Source: Haloprofundus salinisoli
Lineage (GTDB): Archaea > Halobacteriota > Halobacteria > Halobacteriales > Haloferacaceae
DNA length: 64,000 nucleotides
Reading direction: 5' to 3'
Assembly: GCF_020097815.1 (NCBI RefSeq)
Contig: NZ_CP083663.1
Location: 1,240,001 to 1,304,000 of the forward strand
The notes under the pieces were generated by a model. That model did no database searches. It was given only the letters and a program-made list of their open reading frames with translations, and was not told the origin of the DNA. Position numbers and translations under genes: made by a program. Every line of letters begins with the position of its first letter. Within the stretch, counting starts at the first letter, position 1. Positions 1 through 8,708 of the stretch are shown in pieces.

Positions 1-39
1 GGTCTTCTCGCCGACTCCCGGGATGGCCTCGAACTCCAT
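1..39 (-). CDS. N-terminal fragment of a helix-hairpin-helix protein (runs off left edge)
   Basis: Only the first 13 codons are inside the window. They read M-E-F-E-A-I-P-G-V-G-E-K-T, and IPGVGEKT is the start of a helix-hairpin-helix DNA-binding motif. On the minus strand a TTTTTATC box lies about 27 bp before the ATG, so a leaderless transcript is likely. The rest of the protein is not visible, so no enzyme can be named. Confidence 0.5.
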   Translation of the reverse strand, partial: MEFEAIPGVGEKT

Positions 40-132
40 TCGCCCGCGATTACCGCGCCGGGTGATAAAAACGTTCGCGGAGCGACGCGACGAAAGCAGG
101 CGGCGGCGAGCGACGAAGGCGGACTCCGAGGC

Positions 133-477
133 TCACTCGTCGTCGAAGGCTGCGTCCTCGAAGTTGTCGTTCGCCAGTTCGTCGATGAGGTTTTCGGTGT
201 TAGCCTTCGTCTCCTCGTCGATGTCGTCGATAGCGCCGACGCCGTGGCCGCCGCTCTTTGCGGTCTGCAGCGCGCGTTTGTTCAGATCGCCGTCGGGGTC
301 GACGACCGGGAGTTTGAGGTCGGTGAACGTTTCGGGCGGAAAGCCCGATGCCGAGAGCAGAAAGTGGTCGGCGATCTCCGAGAGCTCGTCCGTCTCGAAG
401 TCCTGTTCCTGCGGCGCGTCCCACTCTCCCTCCGTCGTCCCCGAGAACTCGGGTTCGTGGAGCTCGTAGTCGGTCAT
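133..477 (-). CDS. Conserved acidic haloarchaeal protein, function unknown
   Basis: A 114-residue, very acidic protein beginning MTDYELHEPEF. An in-frame Met eight codons upstream is less likely as the start. There are no membrane segments or Cys clusters. The middle reads like a small alpha/beta domain (FLLSASGFPPETFTDLKLPV, then DPDGDLNKRALQTA), and the tail is acidic and helical. The N-L-N/K-R-x-A-L pattern recalls tails of haloarchaeal virus-type proteins, but this is too weak to name a family. It lies between the left-edge fragment and another small acidic gene on the same strand. Confidence 0.7.
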   Translation of the reverse strand: MTDYELHEPEFSGTTEGEWDAPQEQDFETDELSEIADHFLLSASGFPPETFTDLKLPVVDPDGDLNKRALQTAKSGGHGVGAIDDIDEETKANTENLIDELANDNFEDAAFDDE

Positions 478-566
478 CGTCTCCGCGTAGAACGTCGACA
501 CCGGCTACTGTCAGCGTTGGGCCTGAAAAGCCGTGGATGGGGTCGGGTTTCGACCGACCAGGACGG

Positions 567-884
567 CTAGTTCTCGCCGGACGCCGACTCGTCGTCGGCG
601 CTCATGCCGGGGAGGTGCGCCTTCGCGTAGTCGGTGAGCTCGTCCCACTCGAAATCGTCGAGGACGTCGCTCAGGCCCTCGTCGTCGCCGAGTCGCTGGC
701 GATCGGTCCAACTCGGTGCGTCGGCTCCCTCCTGCATCTCGGCCGTGAGTCGCTCGTTGGACGCGTCGTCGTAGTAGACGGGCACGCCGCGAGCGGTCGT
801 CCCGACGTAGTTCGCGCCGTCGTGCTCGTTCGGGAACCCGCCGAGGTTGTTCGTCGTGTCCGCCGTTCCGGGTGTCTTTCTCAT
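567..884 (-). CDS. Small acidic hypothetical protein
   Basis: A 105-residue protein starting MRKTPGTADTTNNLGG. I chose this ATG because a GAGGTG Shine-Dalgarno-like stretch lies just upstream on the minus strand, and because the longer reading frame ahead of it is only the shadow of the opposite larE gene. The sequence is soluble and acidic, with a GVPVYYDDASNERL segment and a C-terminal FEWDELTDYAKAHL helix. I recognise no domain. It is divergent from larE. Confidence 0.65.
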   Translation of the reverse strand: MRKTPGTADTTNNLGGFPNEHDGANYVGTTARGVPVYYDDASNERLTAEMQEGADAPSWTDRQRLGDDEGLSDVLDDFEWDELTDYAKAHLPGMSADDESASGEN

Positions 885-1014
885 CTCGGCCACCTCACGT
901 CGAGTAGGGTCGCCAGCAAAGTGTTTGTTGGGGCCGAACGCTCGCACCCGGACGCCGGGGCGGAGGCCGTGCCGTGGACAACGGGCTTTTGACGCGGCGC
1001 GGCCAACGGCGGTC

Positions 1015-1908
1015 ATGGACCTCGATGCGAAAGTCGACGCCGTCGTCGACGCCCTCGCCGACCGCGAGGGCGTCGTCGTCGCGTTCTCCGGCGGCGTCGA
1101 TTCGAGCGTCGTCGCTGCGCTCGCGTACGACGCTCTCGGTGACGACGCGGTCGCCTGTACCGCCAAAAGCGAGACGCTCCCGGCCGAAGAGCTCGACGAC
1201 GCGAGGCGCGTCGCCGAGGAGATCGGCATCCGGCACGAGCTCGTAGAGTTCTCCGAACTCGACAACCCCGACTTCGTCGCCAACGACGGCGAACGGTGTT
1301 ACCACTGCCGGACGATGCGCCTCGGCAAGATGTACGAGACGGCCCGCGACCTCGGCATCGGCACCGTCTGCGACGGCACGAACGCCTCCGACCCCGGCGA
1401 AGGACACCGGCCCGGCCTCCGCGCGGTGAAGGAGTTGGAGGTGTTCTCGCCGCTTCTGGCCCACGACGTGACGAAGGCGGAAGTCAGAGAGATCGCCGAC
1501 CGCTACGGCCTCTCAGTCGCGGACAAACCGTCGATGGCCTGCCTCTCCTCGCGGATTCCGACCGGCCTCGAAGTGACCGAGGAGCGGCTGACCCGCGTCG
1601 AGAAGGCGGAGCGACTGCTGCGAACGTGGGGGTTCTCGCAGTTCCGCGTCCGCGACCACGACGGCCTCGCGCGCATCGAGGTCGCCGAAGAGGAGTTCGA
1701 GCGGGCGCTCGACGGCGACTTCGTTCGCGCGGCGCGCGAGCATCTCTCCGAGGTCGGCTTCGACCACGTGACGCTCGACCTCCACGGCTACGCCACCGGA
1801 AGCGTCAGTCCGGCGAACGCGGCGTACGAGGCCGGCCAAGAGGGGGACGACGACCCACTCGTCGCCGACGTGTTCGCCCGGGAGTATCCGGTCGGTGAAG
1901 ACGACTGA
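1015..1908 (+). CDS. larE: LarE-type ATP-dependent sacrificial sulfur transferase
   Basis: LarE converts the carboxylates of the pyridinium dicarboxylate nickel-pincer precursor to thiocarboxylates, giving the cofactor of lactate racemase and related enzymes. The 297-residue protein has the PP-loop SGGVDSS at residues 25-31, for AMP activation. It also has a CYHC pair (C95, C98) and ACLSSRIPTG with Cys176, the position of the sacrificial Cys in the Lactobacillus enzyme. Three conserved cysteines are also a feature of LarE forms described as carrying a [4Fe-4S] cluster, so catalytic sulfur recycling is possible here (inference). I chose ATG 1015 because a CTTTTGA box lies about 28 bp upstream and the longer frame is non-coding. 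No larA, larB or larC is nearby. Confidence 0.88.
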   Translation: MDLDAKVDAVVDALADREGVVVAFSGGVDSSVVAALAYDALGDDAVACTAKSETLPAEELDDARRVAEEIGIRHELVEFSELDNPDFVANDGERCYHCRTMRLGKMYETARDLGIGTVCDGTNASDPGEGHRPGLRAVKELEVFSPLLAHDVTKAEVREIADRYGLSVADKPSMACLSSRIPTGLEVTEERLTRVEKAERLLRTWGFSQFRVRDHDGLARIEVAEEEFERALDGDFVRAAREHLSEVGFDHVTLDLHGYATGSVSPANAAYEAGQEGDDDPLVADVFAREYPVGEDD

Positions 1909-2101
1909 GTCGGCGGCGCGCTCTTTCGCGCTTCTTCAGGGGCCTCTCCGGAGACACGCCCTCGCCCCCTGCACGTCGGGACGCCGGAGTGACGAGGTCG
2001 CCCGCAGCGTACTCACCATCGGGAGACGGTCGCATCTCCGCTACAGACGCTCTTTTTGACGGTCGGGGGATTGAACCGCGCAAACCGAGTAGAGGTGTCG
2101 A

Positions 2102-2536
2102 ATGAAACGAACCGAGTCGACCGAAATCGACGCATCGCCGAAGACCGTGTGGCGCGTGCTCACCGACTTCGACGAGTACGACGCGTGGAACCCTGCACTC
2201 AGCGTCGAGGGACGACCCAAACAGGGCTCGAAGCTGTCGGTGAGACTCGACCCGAAGGGCGTCTCGCCGATGCGGTTCCCCGCGAAGGTGACGGCGGTGA
2301 AACCCAATCGGCGCATCCACTGGCGGGCGCGTTCGCCGATTCCCGGCGCGTACGCCGTCGATCACGAGTTCAGATTGAAGCCGCTCTCGGCGGGGCGGAC
2401 GCGTCTCGAACAGACTGCCAACGTCCGAGGCGCGGCCACCGCGATGCTCCCGAAACGCGACGCGCTCGACGACGCACTGCGCGGGATGAACGACGCGCTC
2501 AAGCAGCGCGCGGAGTCGCAGTCGAAGTCGACGTAG
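2102..2536 (+). CDS. SRPBCC (START-like) domain protein
   Basis: A 144-residue single-domain protein of the SRPBCC/polyketide-cyclase fold. It opens with the typical TEIDASPKTVWRVLTDFDEYDAWNP stretch (residues 5-29), followed by the beta strands of a hydrophobic pocket and a long C-terminal helix. Such proteins bind a small hydrophobic ligand; the ligand cannot be read from sequence. A GAGGTG lies 7 nt before the ATG, so this start is probably read from a leadered mRNA. It converges with tatC. Confidence 0.8.
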   Translation: MKRTESTEIDASPKTVWRVLTDFDEYDAWNPALSVEGRPKQGSKLSVRLDPKGVSPMRFPAKVTAVKPNRRIHWRARSPIPGAYAVDHEFRLKPLSAGRTRLEQTANVRGAATAMLPKRDALDDALRGMNDALKQRAESQSKST

Positions 2537-2578
2537 GACGGAGGCGGCGGACGCGGAGTCGCAGTCGAGGTCGAAACG

Positions 2579-3460
2579 TCAGTTGCCGGTCCACCGAAGG
2601 AGCGCCAGCGTCCCCTCGAAGAGGATGATCATCGTGACGGCGACGATGATGGGAGCCATCCCCGTCGGGTCCGGCGTCGCGATGAAGGAGATGCCGGCGA
2701 ACGCGCCCCAGAACAGGAGCCGCTTGTCCTCCATCCAGAGTCGCGTGACGAGGTTCATCATCACCGCGAGCATGATGAACAGCGGAATCTGGAACACCAC
2801 CGACATGTACGCGGTCAGAAGGACGATGAGGTTGAACGTGTCCTTCAGCGCGAAGGCGACTTCGACGGCTCTCGTCGTGTAGACGGTGAAGTAGTCGAAG
2901 ACGAACGGGAGGACGAGAAAGTGCGAGAACGCCGCACCGACGACTGCGAGGACGAGGCTCGTGGGGATGGCGGCGAGATAGTAGCGGCGCTCGCGGGGAT
3001 AGAGCCCGGGGTGCATGAATCGGTACGTTTCGTAGACGAAGACGGGTAAGCCGACGATAACGCCGGCGAGGCCGGCCACCTTCAGTTCGGTGAGAATGAG
3101 TTCCAGCGGCCCGTAGACGTGCGGTCGGTTGGTCACCGGGTCGGGGATGTACGACGCCCACAGGTAGTTGATGAGATCGGCGGCGACCGGATAGGCCGCG
3201 AGCGTGGCGAGACCGCCGAAGAGGAAGACGACGGCGAGGCGGCGCATCATCTCCTCGATGTGCTCTGTGAGCGGCATCTCTTGGTCCGAGGCGGGACCGT
3301 CGCCGAACAGGCCGTCGTCGACCGCTTTGTCCGGTTCGGAAGCGACGGCGTCGTCGGGTTTCGATGTCGAAACGTCGGCGTCAGCCGTCTCTACCGACTC
3401 GACAGTCGAATCCGTGGACACCTCGGAGAAGCCGGGCGTCGAGTTCGCTTCCTCGCCCAT
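2579..3460 (-). CDS. tatC: Sec-independent (Tat) translocase subunit TatC
   Basis: TatC recognises the twin-arginine signal and forms the Tat receptor complex in the membrane. Most secreted proteins of haloarchaea leave folded by this route. The 293-residue protein has an acidic cytoplasmic N-terminus (about 75 residues), then QEMPLTEHIEEMMRRL, which matches the conserved TatC start. Six membrane segments and the periplasmic YPRERRYYL loop follow. It corresponds to the single TatC (TatCo) of Haloferax. It is divergent from the fused TatCt gene. On the minus strand a CCTATAACG box lies about 27 bp before the ATG, suggesting leaderless transcription. Confidence 0.93.
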   Translation of the reverse strand: MGEEANSTPGFSEVSTDSTVESVETADADVSTSKPDDAVASEPDKAVDDGLFGDGPASDQEMPLTEHIEEMMRRLAVVFLFGGLATLAAYPVAADLINYLWASYIPDPVTNRPHVYGPLELILTELKVAGLAGVIVGLPVFVYETYRFMHPGLYPRERRYYLAAIPTSLVLAVVGAAFSHFLVLPFVFDYFTVYTTRAVEVAFALKDTFNLIVLLTAYMSVVFQIPLFIMLAVMMNLVTRLWMEDKRLLFWGAFAGISFIATPDPTGMAPIIVAVTMIILFEGTLALLRWTGN

Positions 3461-3561
3461 TCATCTCCACTACGGCGCGGTGCCGTTATAGGCCTTTTTC
3501 ATCTGCGCGTCAGCGCACCGGTGAGAAAAGATTGATAACCGCGAGACGGTTTCCTACACCT

Positions 3562-5751
3562 ATGTCCAGCGCGCTCGACGAGGATACCCGCCAGACGCTC
3601 GACGCGGGGCGGGAAACGGCCGGCGCGATGTTGCGTTCGGCCCAAAAAGACCTCCAGAAGGTCTTTATCGTCTTTCTTATCGGGTTTCTCGGGACGTTCT
3701 ACGCGCTCCAACTGTGGGTCTGGGAGTTTCTGAAGAACGTCACTCAGGCGCAGATGAACGCGGCGACGGCCGAGGACGTCCGCTTTATCGCGCAGACGCC
3801 GTTCGACGTTATCCTCCTCCAGGGGAAGATAAGCATCGTCGCCGGCATCATCGTCGCCCTTCCGATATTCATCTACTTCTCTCGCGACGCGCTCAAAGAG
3901 CGCGATATGTGGCCGCAGTCGCCGGTCAAACCGTGGAAGATCGTCGTCATCGGTCTCATGGCGGCGGCGCTGTTCTTCGCGGGGCTGGTGTACGGCTACT
4001 CGCTGTTCTTCCCGCTGATGTTCAAGTTCCTGGCGAGCAACGCCATCTCCGTCGGCTTCTCGCCGCGGTACTCCATCGTGAAGTGGGCGCAGTTCATCTT
4101 CCTGCTCACGCTCTCGTTCGGGTTCGCCGCCCAGATGCCGCTCGCCATCACGGGGCTCTCCTACAGCGGTATCGTCCAGTACGAGACGTTCCGCGACAAG
4201 TGGCGACACGCCGTCGTCCTCATCTTCGTCTTCGGCGCGTTCTTTTCGCCGCCGGACCCGTTCACGCAGATTATGTGGGCGGTGCCGCTTTTGGTGCTCT
4301 ACGGCGTGAGCCTCTATCTCGCAAAGGTGGTCGTCACCGCCAAACGGGGCAGCCAACAGATAGACCTCGGGCGGACCGTCCGCACGCAGTGGAACGTCAT
4401 CCTCGGCTTCATCGTGCTGTTCGGCGGGGCGATCAACGCGTTCTACAGCTACGGCGGCGTCGAACAGGTGAACCGTGGTCTCGCGTGGCTCGGCAGCAGC
4501 TATCGGGTGGTGCCGGTCGCCGACCAACTCCCGTACGGAGCGGAGACGACGATTCTCGTCTACTCGGCCGTCGCGGGCGTCGTCGGCCTGCTGCTCGGCC
4601 TCTTCTACGGGCTCTACCGCGACATCGAAGCGACCGCCGGCCCGCAGGTCGGCGGGCAGACGGGCGACCCGGCGGCTATCGACCTCACCGGACTCGACGC
4701 GGCGGGCGTCCGCGCGGCCCCACCGGAGGCGTTCGCCGGCCTCACCGAGGAGGAGGCGATGGGCTACGCCAGCGCCGCCATCGACGACGGGGACAACGCC
4801 AAAGCCCAAGCCATCCTCGACCGGTTCGACGAGGCCGAGGAGAGCCGCGAAGAGGAACCCGAGGGGGAGACGGGCGTCGGCGTCGTCGAAGACGACGTGG
4901 GCGACAGAGCCTCCAGAGCCAGCGGGACGCTGTTGGAGGGGCTCACCGACGGCGAGCGCGACGAGGACGACATCGGCGGCTACTACAAGGACCTCGCGTT
5001 CATCGTCGACAGCCTCCGCTCGCGGTCGTTCATCCTCATCGGCTGGTTCATGCTCGTCCTCGCCGGGACGTTCGCGTGGCTCTATAGCGGCGGTATCGGT
5101 GCAATCTACAAGGGATTCCTCTCACAGATGCCCGCAGTCTTCGACATCGAAGAGGTGAACGTCATCACGCTGCACCCCGTCGAGGCGCTCATCTTCGAGG
5201 TGAAGTTCTCGACGCTCGTCGCGGTCATCGCGACGCTCCCGCTTCTGGCCTTTTTCGCGTGGCCCGCGCTCCGCGAGCGGAACTTCGTCCGCGGCCACCG
5301 GAGCGTCATCTTCGGGTGGGCCGGCGTCCTGCTGGCAGGTCTCCTCGGCGGACTCTACCTCGGCTACATCTACGTCGCCCCGACGGTCATCTCGTATCTG
5401 GCCGCCGACGCGCTGGCGGCGAACGTCGTCATCAGCTACCAGATCACGGATTTCTTCTGGCTCATCTTCTTCACCACCGCCGGCATCGGCATCCTCGCCG
5501 ACATCCCCGTTCTGATGGTGCTTCTCAACACCATCGGCCTCTCGTACCGCCGGATGCGCGGGCGCTGGCGGGAAGTCACTGTGGGGATTCTCACCGTCGC
5601 GGCGCTTTTCACCCCGGCAGACATCATCACGATGTTCATGGTGACGGTTCCGCTGATGGTCGCCTACGGCGTCGGCCTCGCGGTGTTGTTCGTGCTGACG
5701 CTCGGCGGGCGGCGCGACCTCGCGCCCGCCCCCGGAACGAGCGACGCCTGA
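3562..5751 (+). CDS. tatCt: Twin TatC fusion protein, Sec-independent translocase (TatCt)
   Basis: At 729 residues this is about two and a half times a normal TatC. Two TatC-like halves (about residues 20-265 and 485-715) are joined by two extra membrane segments and a long acidic cytoplasmic linker (about residues 365-480). This layout is the TatCt subunit, which I know only from haloarchaea. It works in Tat export of folded proteins together with the divergent tatC. I chose ATG 3562 (MSSALDEDT): the upstream extension lies in the tatC promoter and reads as non-coding. A strong hairpin follows the stop. Confidence 0.93.
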   Translation: MSSALDEDTRQTLDAGRETAGAMLRSAQKDLQKVFIVFLIGFLGTFYALQLWVWEFLKNVTQAQMNAATAEDVRFIAQTPFDVILLQGKISIVAGIIVALPIFIYFSRDALKERDMWPQSPVKPWKIVVIGLMAAALFFAGLVYGYSLFFPLMFKFLASNAISVGFSPRYSIVKWAQFIFLLTLSFGFAAQMPLAITGLSYSGIVQYETFRDKWRHAVVLIFVFGAFFSPPDPFTQIMWAVPLLVLYGVSLYLAKVVVTAKRGSQQIDLGRTVRTQWNVILGFIVLFGGAINAFYSYGGVEQVNRGLAWLGSSYRVVPVADQLPYGAETTILVYSAVAGVVGLLLGLFYGLYRDIEATAGPQVGGQTGDPAAIDLTGLDAAGVRAAPPEAFAGLTEEEAMGYASAAIDDGDNAKAQAILDRFDEAEESREEEPEGETGVGVVEDDVGDRASRASGTLLEGLTDGERDEDDIGGYYKDLAFIVDSLRSRSFILIGWFMLVLAGTFAWLYSGGIGAIYKGFLSQMPAVFDIEEVNVITLHPVEALIFEVKFSTLVAVIATLPLLAFFAWPALRERNFVRGHRSVIFGWAGVLLAGLLGGLYLGYIYVAPTVISYLAADALAANVVISYQITDFFWLIFFTTAGIGILADIPVLMVLLNTIGLSYRRMRGRWREVTVGILTVAALFTPADIITMFMVTVPLMVAYGVGLAVLFVLTLGGRRDLAPAPGTSDA

Positions 5752-5756
5752 ATCGA

Positions 5757-5777
5757 GCGGCCGTCCGCGTCGGCCGC
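5757..5777 (+). terminator. GC-rich hairpin just after tatCt
   Basis: A perfect 7-bp inverted repeat, GCGGCCG at 5757-5763 and CGGCCGC at 5771-5777, with a 7-nt loop. It starts 6 nt after the tatCt stop codon. The position suggests a 3'-end or stability element; there is no T-run right after it. Confidence 0.4.
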
Positions 5778-5904
5778 GACGCTCGGAGTCGGCGGGTGAC
5801 CCTCCGGAAAGACGATGACAGAACACGTCCCAGCCGGCCGATTTTGCCACCGAACGGCGGACCGAGAGTGTAACACGTAAGTGCTCGCCTTCGATATGGC
5901 GGAT

Positions 5905-6120
5905 ATGGCTAAGATAAGCGTCGAAGTCCCCGACGAGTTGCTCGCGGACCTCGACGAACACGTCGGCGACGACAAGAAGTTCGTCAACCGAAGCGACGCC
6001 ATCCGGGCGTCGATTCGCAAGACGCTGGACCTCCTTGACGAGATAGACGACCGGCACGGGCGATTGGACGACGACGACGACGTCGGCGGAAAGAACGATA
6101 GCGAGGACGACAGTGCGTGA
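5905..6120 (+). CDS. Ribbon-helix-helix (CopG-type) DNA-binding protein
   Basis: A 71-residue protein with a ribbon-helix-helix domain: beta strand KISVEVPDELLADLDEHV, then helix FVNRSDAIRASIRKTLDLL. An acidic tail rich in Asp follows. Such proteins dimerise and put the beta ribbon in the DNA major groove, usually as repressors. ATG 5896 is a possible alternative start three codons upstream. The stop codon overlaps the GTG start of the next gene, so the two are translationally coupled. The transporter gene may be its target (inference). Confidence 0.8.
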   Translation: MAKISVEVPDELLADLDEHVGDDKKFVNRSDAIRASIRKTLDLLDEIDDRHGRLDDDDDVGGKNDSEDDSA

Positions 6121-6817
6121 ATCGCGCCTGACGACGGGCGAAGTCGCGCTCGTCGGGTTGTTCGTCACGGCGCTGGTCACCGCGCAACTGACCGCGGCGA
6201 AACTGCTGGCGTTCGACCTGCCGCTGTCGCTGCCCGTCGTCGGCGATAGCCTCGCGCTCCCCGGCGCGGCGCTGGCGTACGCGCTGACGTTCTTCGCCTC
6301 CGACTGCTACTCGGAGCTATACGGACGAAAGGCGGCCCAGCGGATGGTGAACGTCGGCTTCGGGATGAACCTCGTCGTGCTCGCGCTCGTGGCCGGAACC
6401 ATCGCCGCGCCCGCGCTCGACCCCGGGTTCGGCGGCCAGTTCGCGGCCGTGCTCGCTCCGAGCGCGAACATCGTCCTCGGCAGCCTCGTCGCCTACCTCG
6501 TCAGCCAGAACTGGGACGTGCTCGTCTTCCACCGCATCCGCGAGGCGACCGACGGGAGCCATCTGTGGCTCCGCAACGTCGCGTCGACGGCGACGAGTCA
6601 GGCGCTCGATACGGTGTTGTTCGTCACCGTCGGCTTCCTCGTCGCGCCGACGGTACTCGGTATCGGACAGGCGACGCCGGTTCCGGTCGTGATTTCGCTC
6701 GTCGTCGGCCAGTACATCTTGAAACTGCTCATCGCCGTCGCGGACACGCCGTTCGTCTACGCCGTCGTCGGCCTGCTCCGCCGGTCGGCGGACGACCGAG
6801 AGCGGGTTTCGGCGTAG
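6113..6817 (+). CDS. YhhQ/VUT-family queuosine-precursor type transporter
   Basis: A 234-residue membrane protein of the VUT/YhhQ (DUF165) family with about six membrane segments. It shows the family hallmark FFASDCYSELYGRKAAQRMV (about residues 63-82) and a later DTVLFVTVGF and DTPFVY. Bacterial YhhQ imports preQ0/preQ1. In an archaeon a natural use would be salvage of preQ0 for the archaeosine of tRNA (inference). The GTG start at 6113 overlaps the stop of the CopG-like gene by 8 nt. Confidence 0.82.
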   Translation: MRESRLTTGEVALVGLFVTALVTAQLTAAKLLAFDLPLSLPVVGDSLALPGAALAYALTFFASDCYSELYGRKAAQRMVNVGFGMNLVVLALVAGTIAAPALDPGFGGQFAAVLAPSANIVLGSLVAYLVSQNWDVLVFHRIREATDGSHLWLRNVASTATSQALDTVLFVTVGFLVAPTVLGIGQATPVPVVISLVVGQYILKLLIAVADTPFVYAVVGLLRRSADDRERVSA

Positions 6818-6971
6818 CGGGCGTGTCCGCGTGTGCCGACGCGTAAGCGGAGCACGCCGGCGCGTAAGCGGACGTGGTCGGCGTACCCGTCCGGGAGGCG
6901 ACGCGCTGCTGACCGAGACAATCTCGGAGCGCGACATTGGTACTTATCCTCGACAGTAGCTAACAAGAATC

Positions 6972-7154
6972 ATGAAGTCCACACGTCGCACGCGTCTCAC
7001 CGAGAGCGACTGGATGGAAGGTGGCATCCGCTGTCCGAACTGCGAACAGTACCTCTCGTTCGGCGATATCGTCGCCGTCGGCCGCTGTCACGGACGCGTC
7101 AGACCCGACGAGCGGTGTCGGACCGAGTTGGCGCTCGACTTCGTGTGGGGATGA
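6972..7154 (+). CDS. Small zinc-finger protein (CPxC...GRC...C type)
   Basis: A 60-residue protein with CPNC at residues 21-24 and a second set of metal ligands in GRCHGRVRPDERC, closed by a W-G C-terminus. The spacing fits one treble-clef or zinc-ribbon site. It is a paralog of the C-terminal half of the protein at 57369-57692, which shares the pattern CPxC-x(n)-GRC-x(n)-C-x(n)-L-x(n)-W. TTATCC upstream is a possible TATA-like box. Function unknown. Confidence 0.72.
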   Translation: MKSTRRTRLTESDWMEGGIRCPNCEQYLSFGDIVAVGRCHGRVRPDERCRTELALDFVWG

Positions 7155-7203
7155 AGAGAACGGCAGCGTGATGGTGTGGCGGCGTGGCGGCGCGCCCGAC
7201 CGA

Positions 7204-7977
7204 TTACACGTCGACGCGCTCGGCGAAGCCGAACTTCGGTTTGATGTCGGTGACGCGGACGCGGGCCGTTTCGCCCTCCTCGGCGTCGGCGACGAACAGG
7301 GTGAACCCGTCGACTCTGCCGATGCCGTCGCCTTCGTTTCCGGTGTCGGTGATTTCGAGGTTGAGTTCGTCGCCGACGGCGACGGGCGCGGTGATTCGAC
7401 CCTTGGCGACGAGGTAGAGTTCGGAGGACTGTTTTCGGGAGGCTTTCGGCCGGACCTCGCGGACGTACTGGAACTCGGGTTCGATGTCGTCTTTCAGGTC
7501 TTGGAGGTCCTGGCCGTCGAACACCTTCACGGCGAAGTCGCCGCCGGCGTCGAGCACGTCCATCGCCACCTCGAACGCCTGCCGGGCGAGGTACACCGAG
7601 CGGGCGTGGTCCAGCGAGTACTCGCCGGTCATGTTCGGTGCCATGTCGGAAATGACGACGTCCGCGCCGTCCTCGCCGACGATTTGTAGCAACTTCTCCT
7701 TCGTCTCGTTCTCGGTCATGTCGCCGCGAATCGTCTCGACGTTGTCGGCCTCTAACGACTTGATGCGCTGGAGGTCGACGCCGACGACGGTGCCTTCGGG
7801 GCCGACTTCCTCGGCGGCGACTTGCAGCCACCCGCCGGGGGCGGCCCCCAGGTCGACGACCGACGCCCCTCGGTGGAGGAGGTTCGCGGTCTCGTCGAGC
7901 TGCTGGAGTTTGTAGGCCGAGCGGGCGCGGTAGCCCTCCTGCTTGGCCCGGTTGTAGTATTCGTCTTTGCGCGCCAT
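7204..7977 (-). CDS. rlmE: 23S rRNA (uridine-2'-O)-methyltransferase RlmE with TRAM domain
   Basis: RlmE (FtsJ/RrmJ) makes the 2'-O-methyl mark on the A-loop uridine of 23S rRNA, using SAM. The 257-residue protein begins with RKDEYYNRAKQEGYRARSAYKL, contributing the first catalytic Lys. It then has SAM motif I VVDLGAAPGGW (residues about 40-50), ISDMAPNMTG with the catalytic Asp, and VKVFDG with the second Lys. Residues from about 205 on form a TRAM RNA-binding domain, an extension typical of haloarchaeal forms. Confidence 0.93.
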   Translation of the reverse strand: MARKDEYYNRAKQEGYRARSAYKLQQLDETANLLHRGASVVDLGAAPGGWLQVAAEEVGPEGTVVGVDLQRIKSLEADNVETIRGDMTENETKEKLLQIVGEDGADVVISDMAPNMTGEYSLDHARSVYLARQAFEVAMDVLDAGGDFAVKVFDGQDLQDLKDDIEPEFQYVREVRPKASRKQSSELYLVAKGRITAPVAVGDELNLEITDTGNEGDGIGRVDGFTLFVADAEEGETARVRVTDIKPKFGFAERVDV

Positions 7978-8043
7978 TTGCCGGAGATTGCGCGCGAAGC
8001 CGAAAAACGCCTTCGTTCGGGGGCGAGCGAGTCGGCCCGCCGA

Positions 8044-8544
8044 CTACTCGATACGCAGTTCGTCGTCCTCGGGGACGCTGTCGGCGTCCCACGAGATAGA
8101 GAAATCGACGCGCTCGCGGGTGCCGGCCTCCATCAGCGACGAGTCGGAGTCGACGGCCACGTCGAAGGAGACGGTCTCCGGCGGGTTGATGGTGGCGCTG
8201 TCGTTACCGACGAGGAACGTCACCTTCCGGTAGTCAGTGTCCGCGTGGCTTCGGTTGCCGTCGGCCGCGTCGCTGGACGTCGCCTCCGCGGTGTCGACGG
8301 TGTTGTCCTCCGTCGTCGTCGCGGTGTCCGGCGAGTTGCGCGACGTGCGAGTCGCGTCGGTCGTCCCCGTCGTCTGCGAATCGGTCGAGCCTCCGGTCGT
8401 CCGATTGGGAGTCTCCGTTGGGTGTGCTTCGTCTCCGTGCTGGGTGGTGCCGTCGCTTTGACGGTCGAGTTCGTCCGCGAACTCACGGAGATACGCGGCG
8501 ACTTCCGCACGCGACAACTCCCGCGACGTTTCGAGTTCTGTCAT
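8044..8544 (-). CDS. Amphi-Trp domain-type protein with Ser/Thr-rich insert
   Basis: A 166-residue acidic protein. The N-terminal ELSRAEVAAYLREFADELD helix and the C-terminal beta part (VTFLVGNDSATINPPETVSFDV, ending VDFSISW) match the two ends of the haloarchaeal amphi-Trp domain. Between them sits a disordered Thr/Ser/Asp-rich linker of about 70 residues (residues about 30-98), much longer than usual. Function unknown. It is divergent from pcn. Confidence 0.72.
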   Translation of the reverse strand: MTELETSRELSRAEVAAYLREFADELDRQSDGTTQHGDEAHPTETPNRTTGGSTDSQTTGTTDATRTSRNSPDTATTTEDNTVDTAEATSSDAADGNRSHADTDYRKVTFLVGNDSATINPPETVSFDVAVDSDSSLMEAGTRERVDFSISWDADSVPEDDELRIE

Positions 8545-8708
8545 GGCTCAACGAACGTACAACAGAGGGACTGACAGTTCGACTGCTTGCGTATGCAGGC
8601 ACGGCTCGGAGGCTTCGGCGGACGCAAGCGGCGTTTCAGAGAGCCGCGCGAACGGTGAAACCACCCGACTCACGGGGCTCATGCGCGCACGCGCACGCAC
8701 TAAACCGC

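Noticed and set aside
3364-3561. Upstream extension of tatCt
   Set aside because: It overlaps the tatC coding region and the shared promoter; the extension is basic and unlike TatC.
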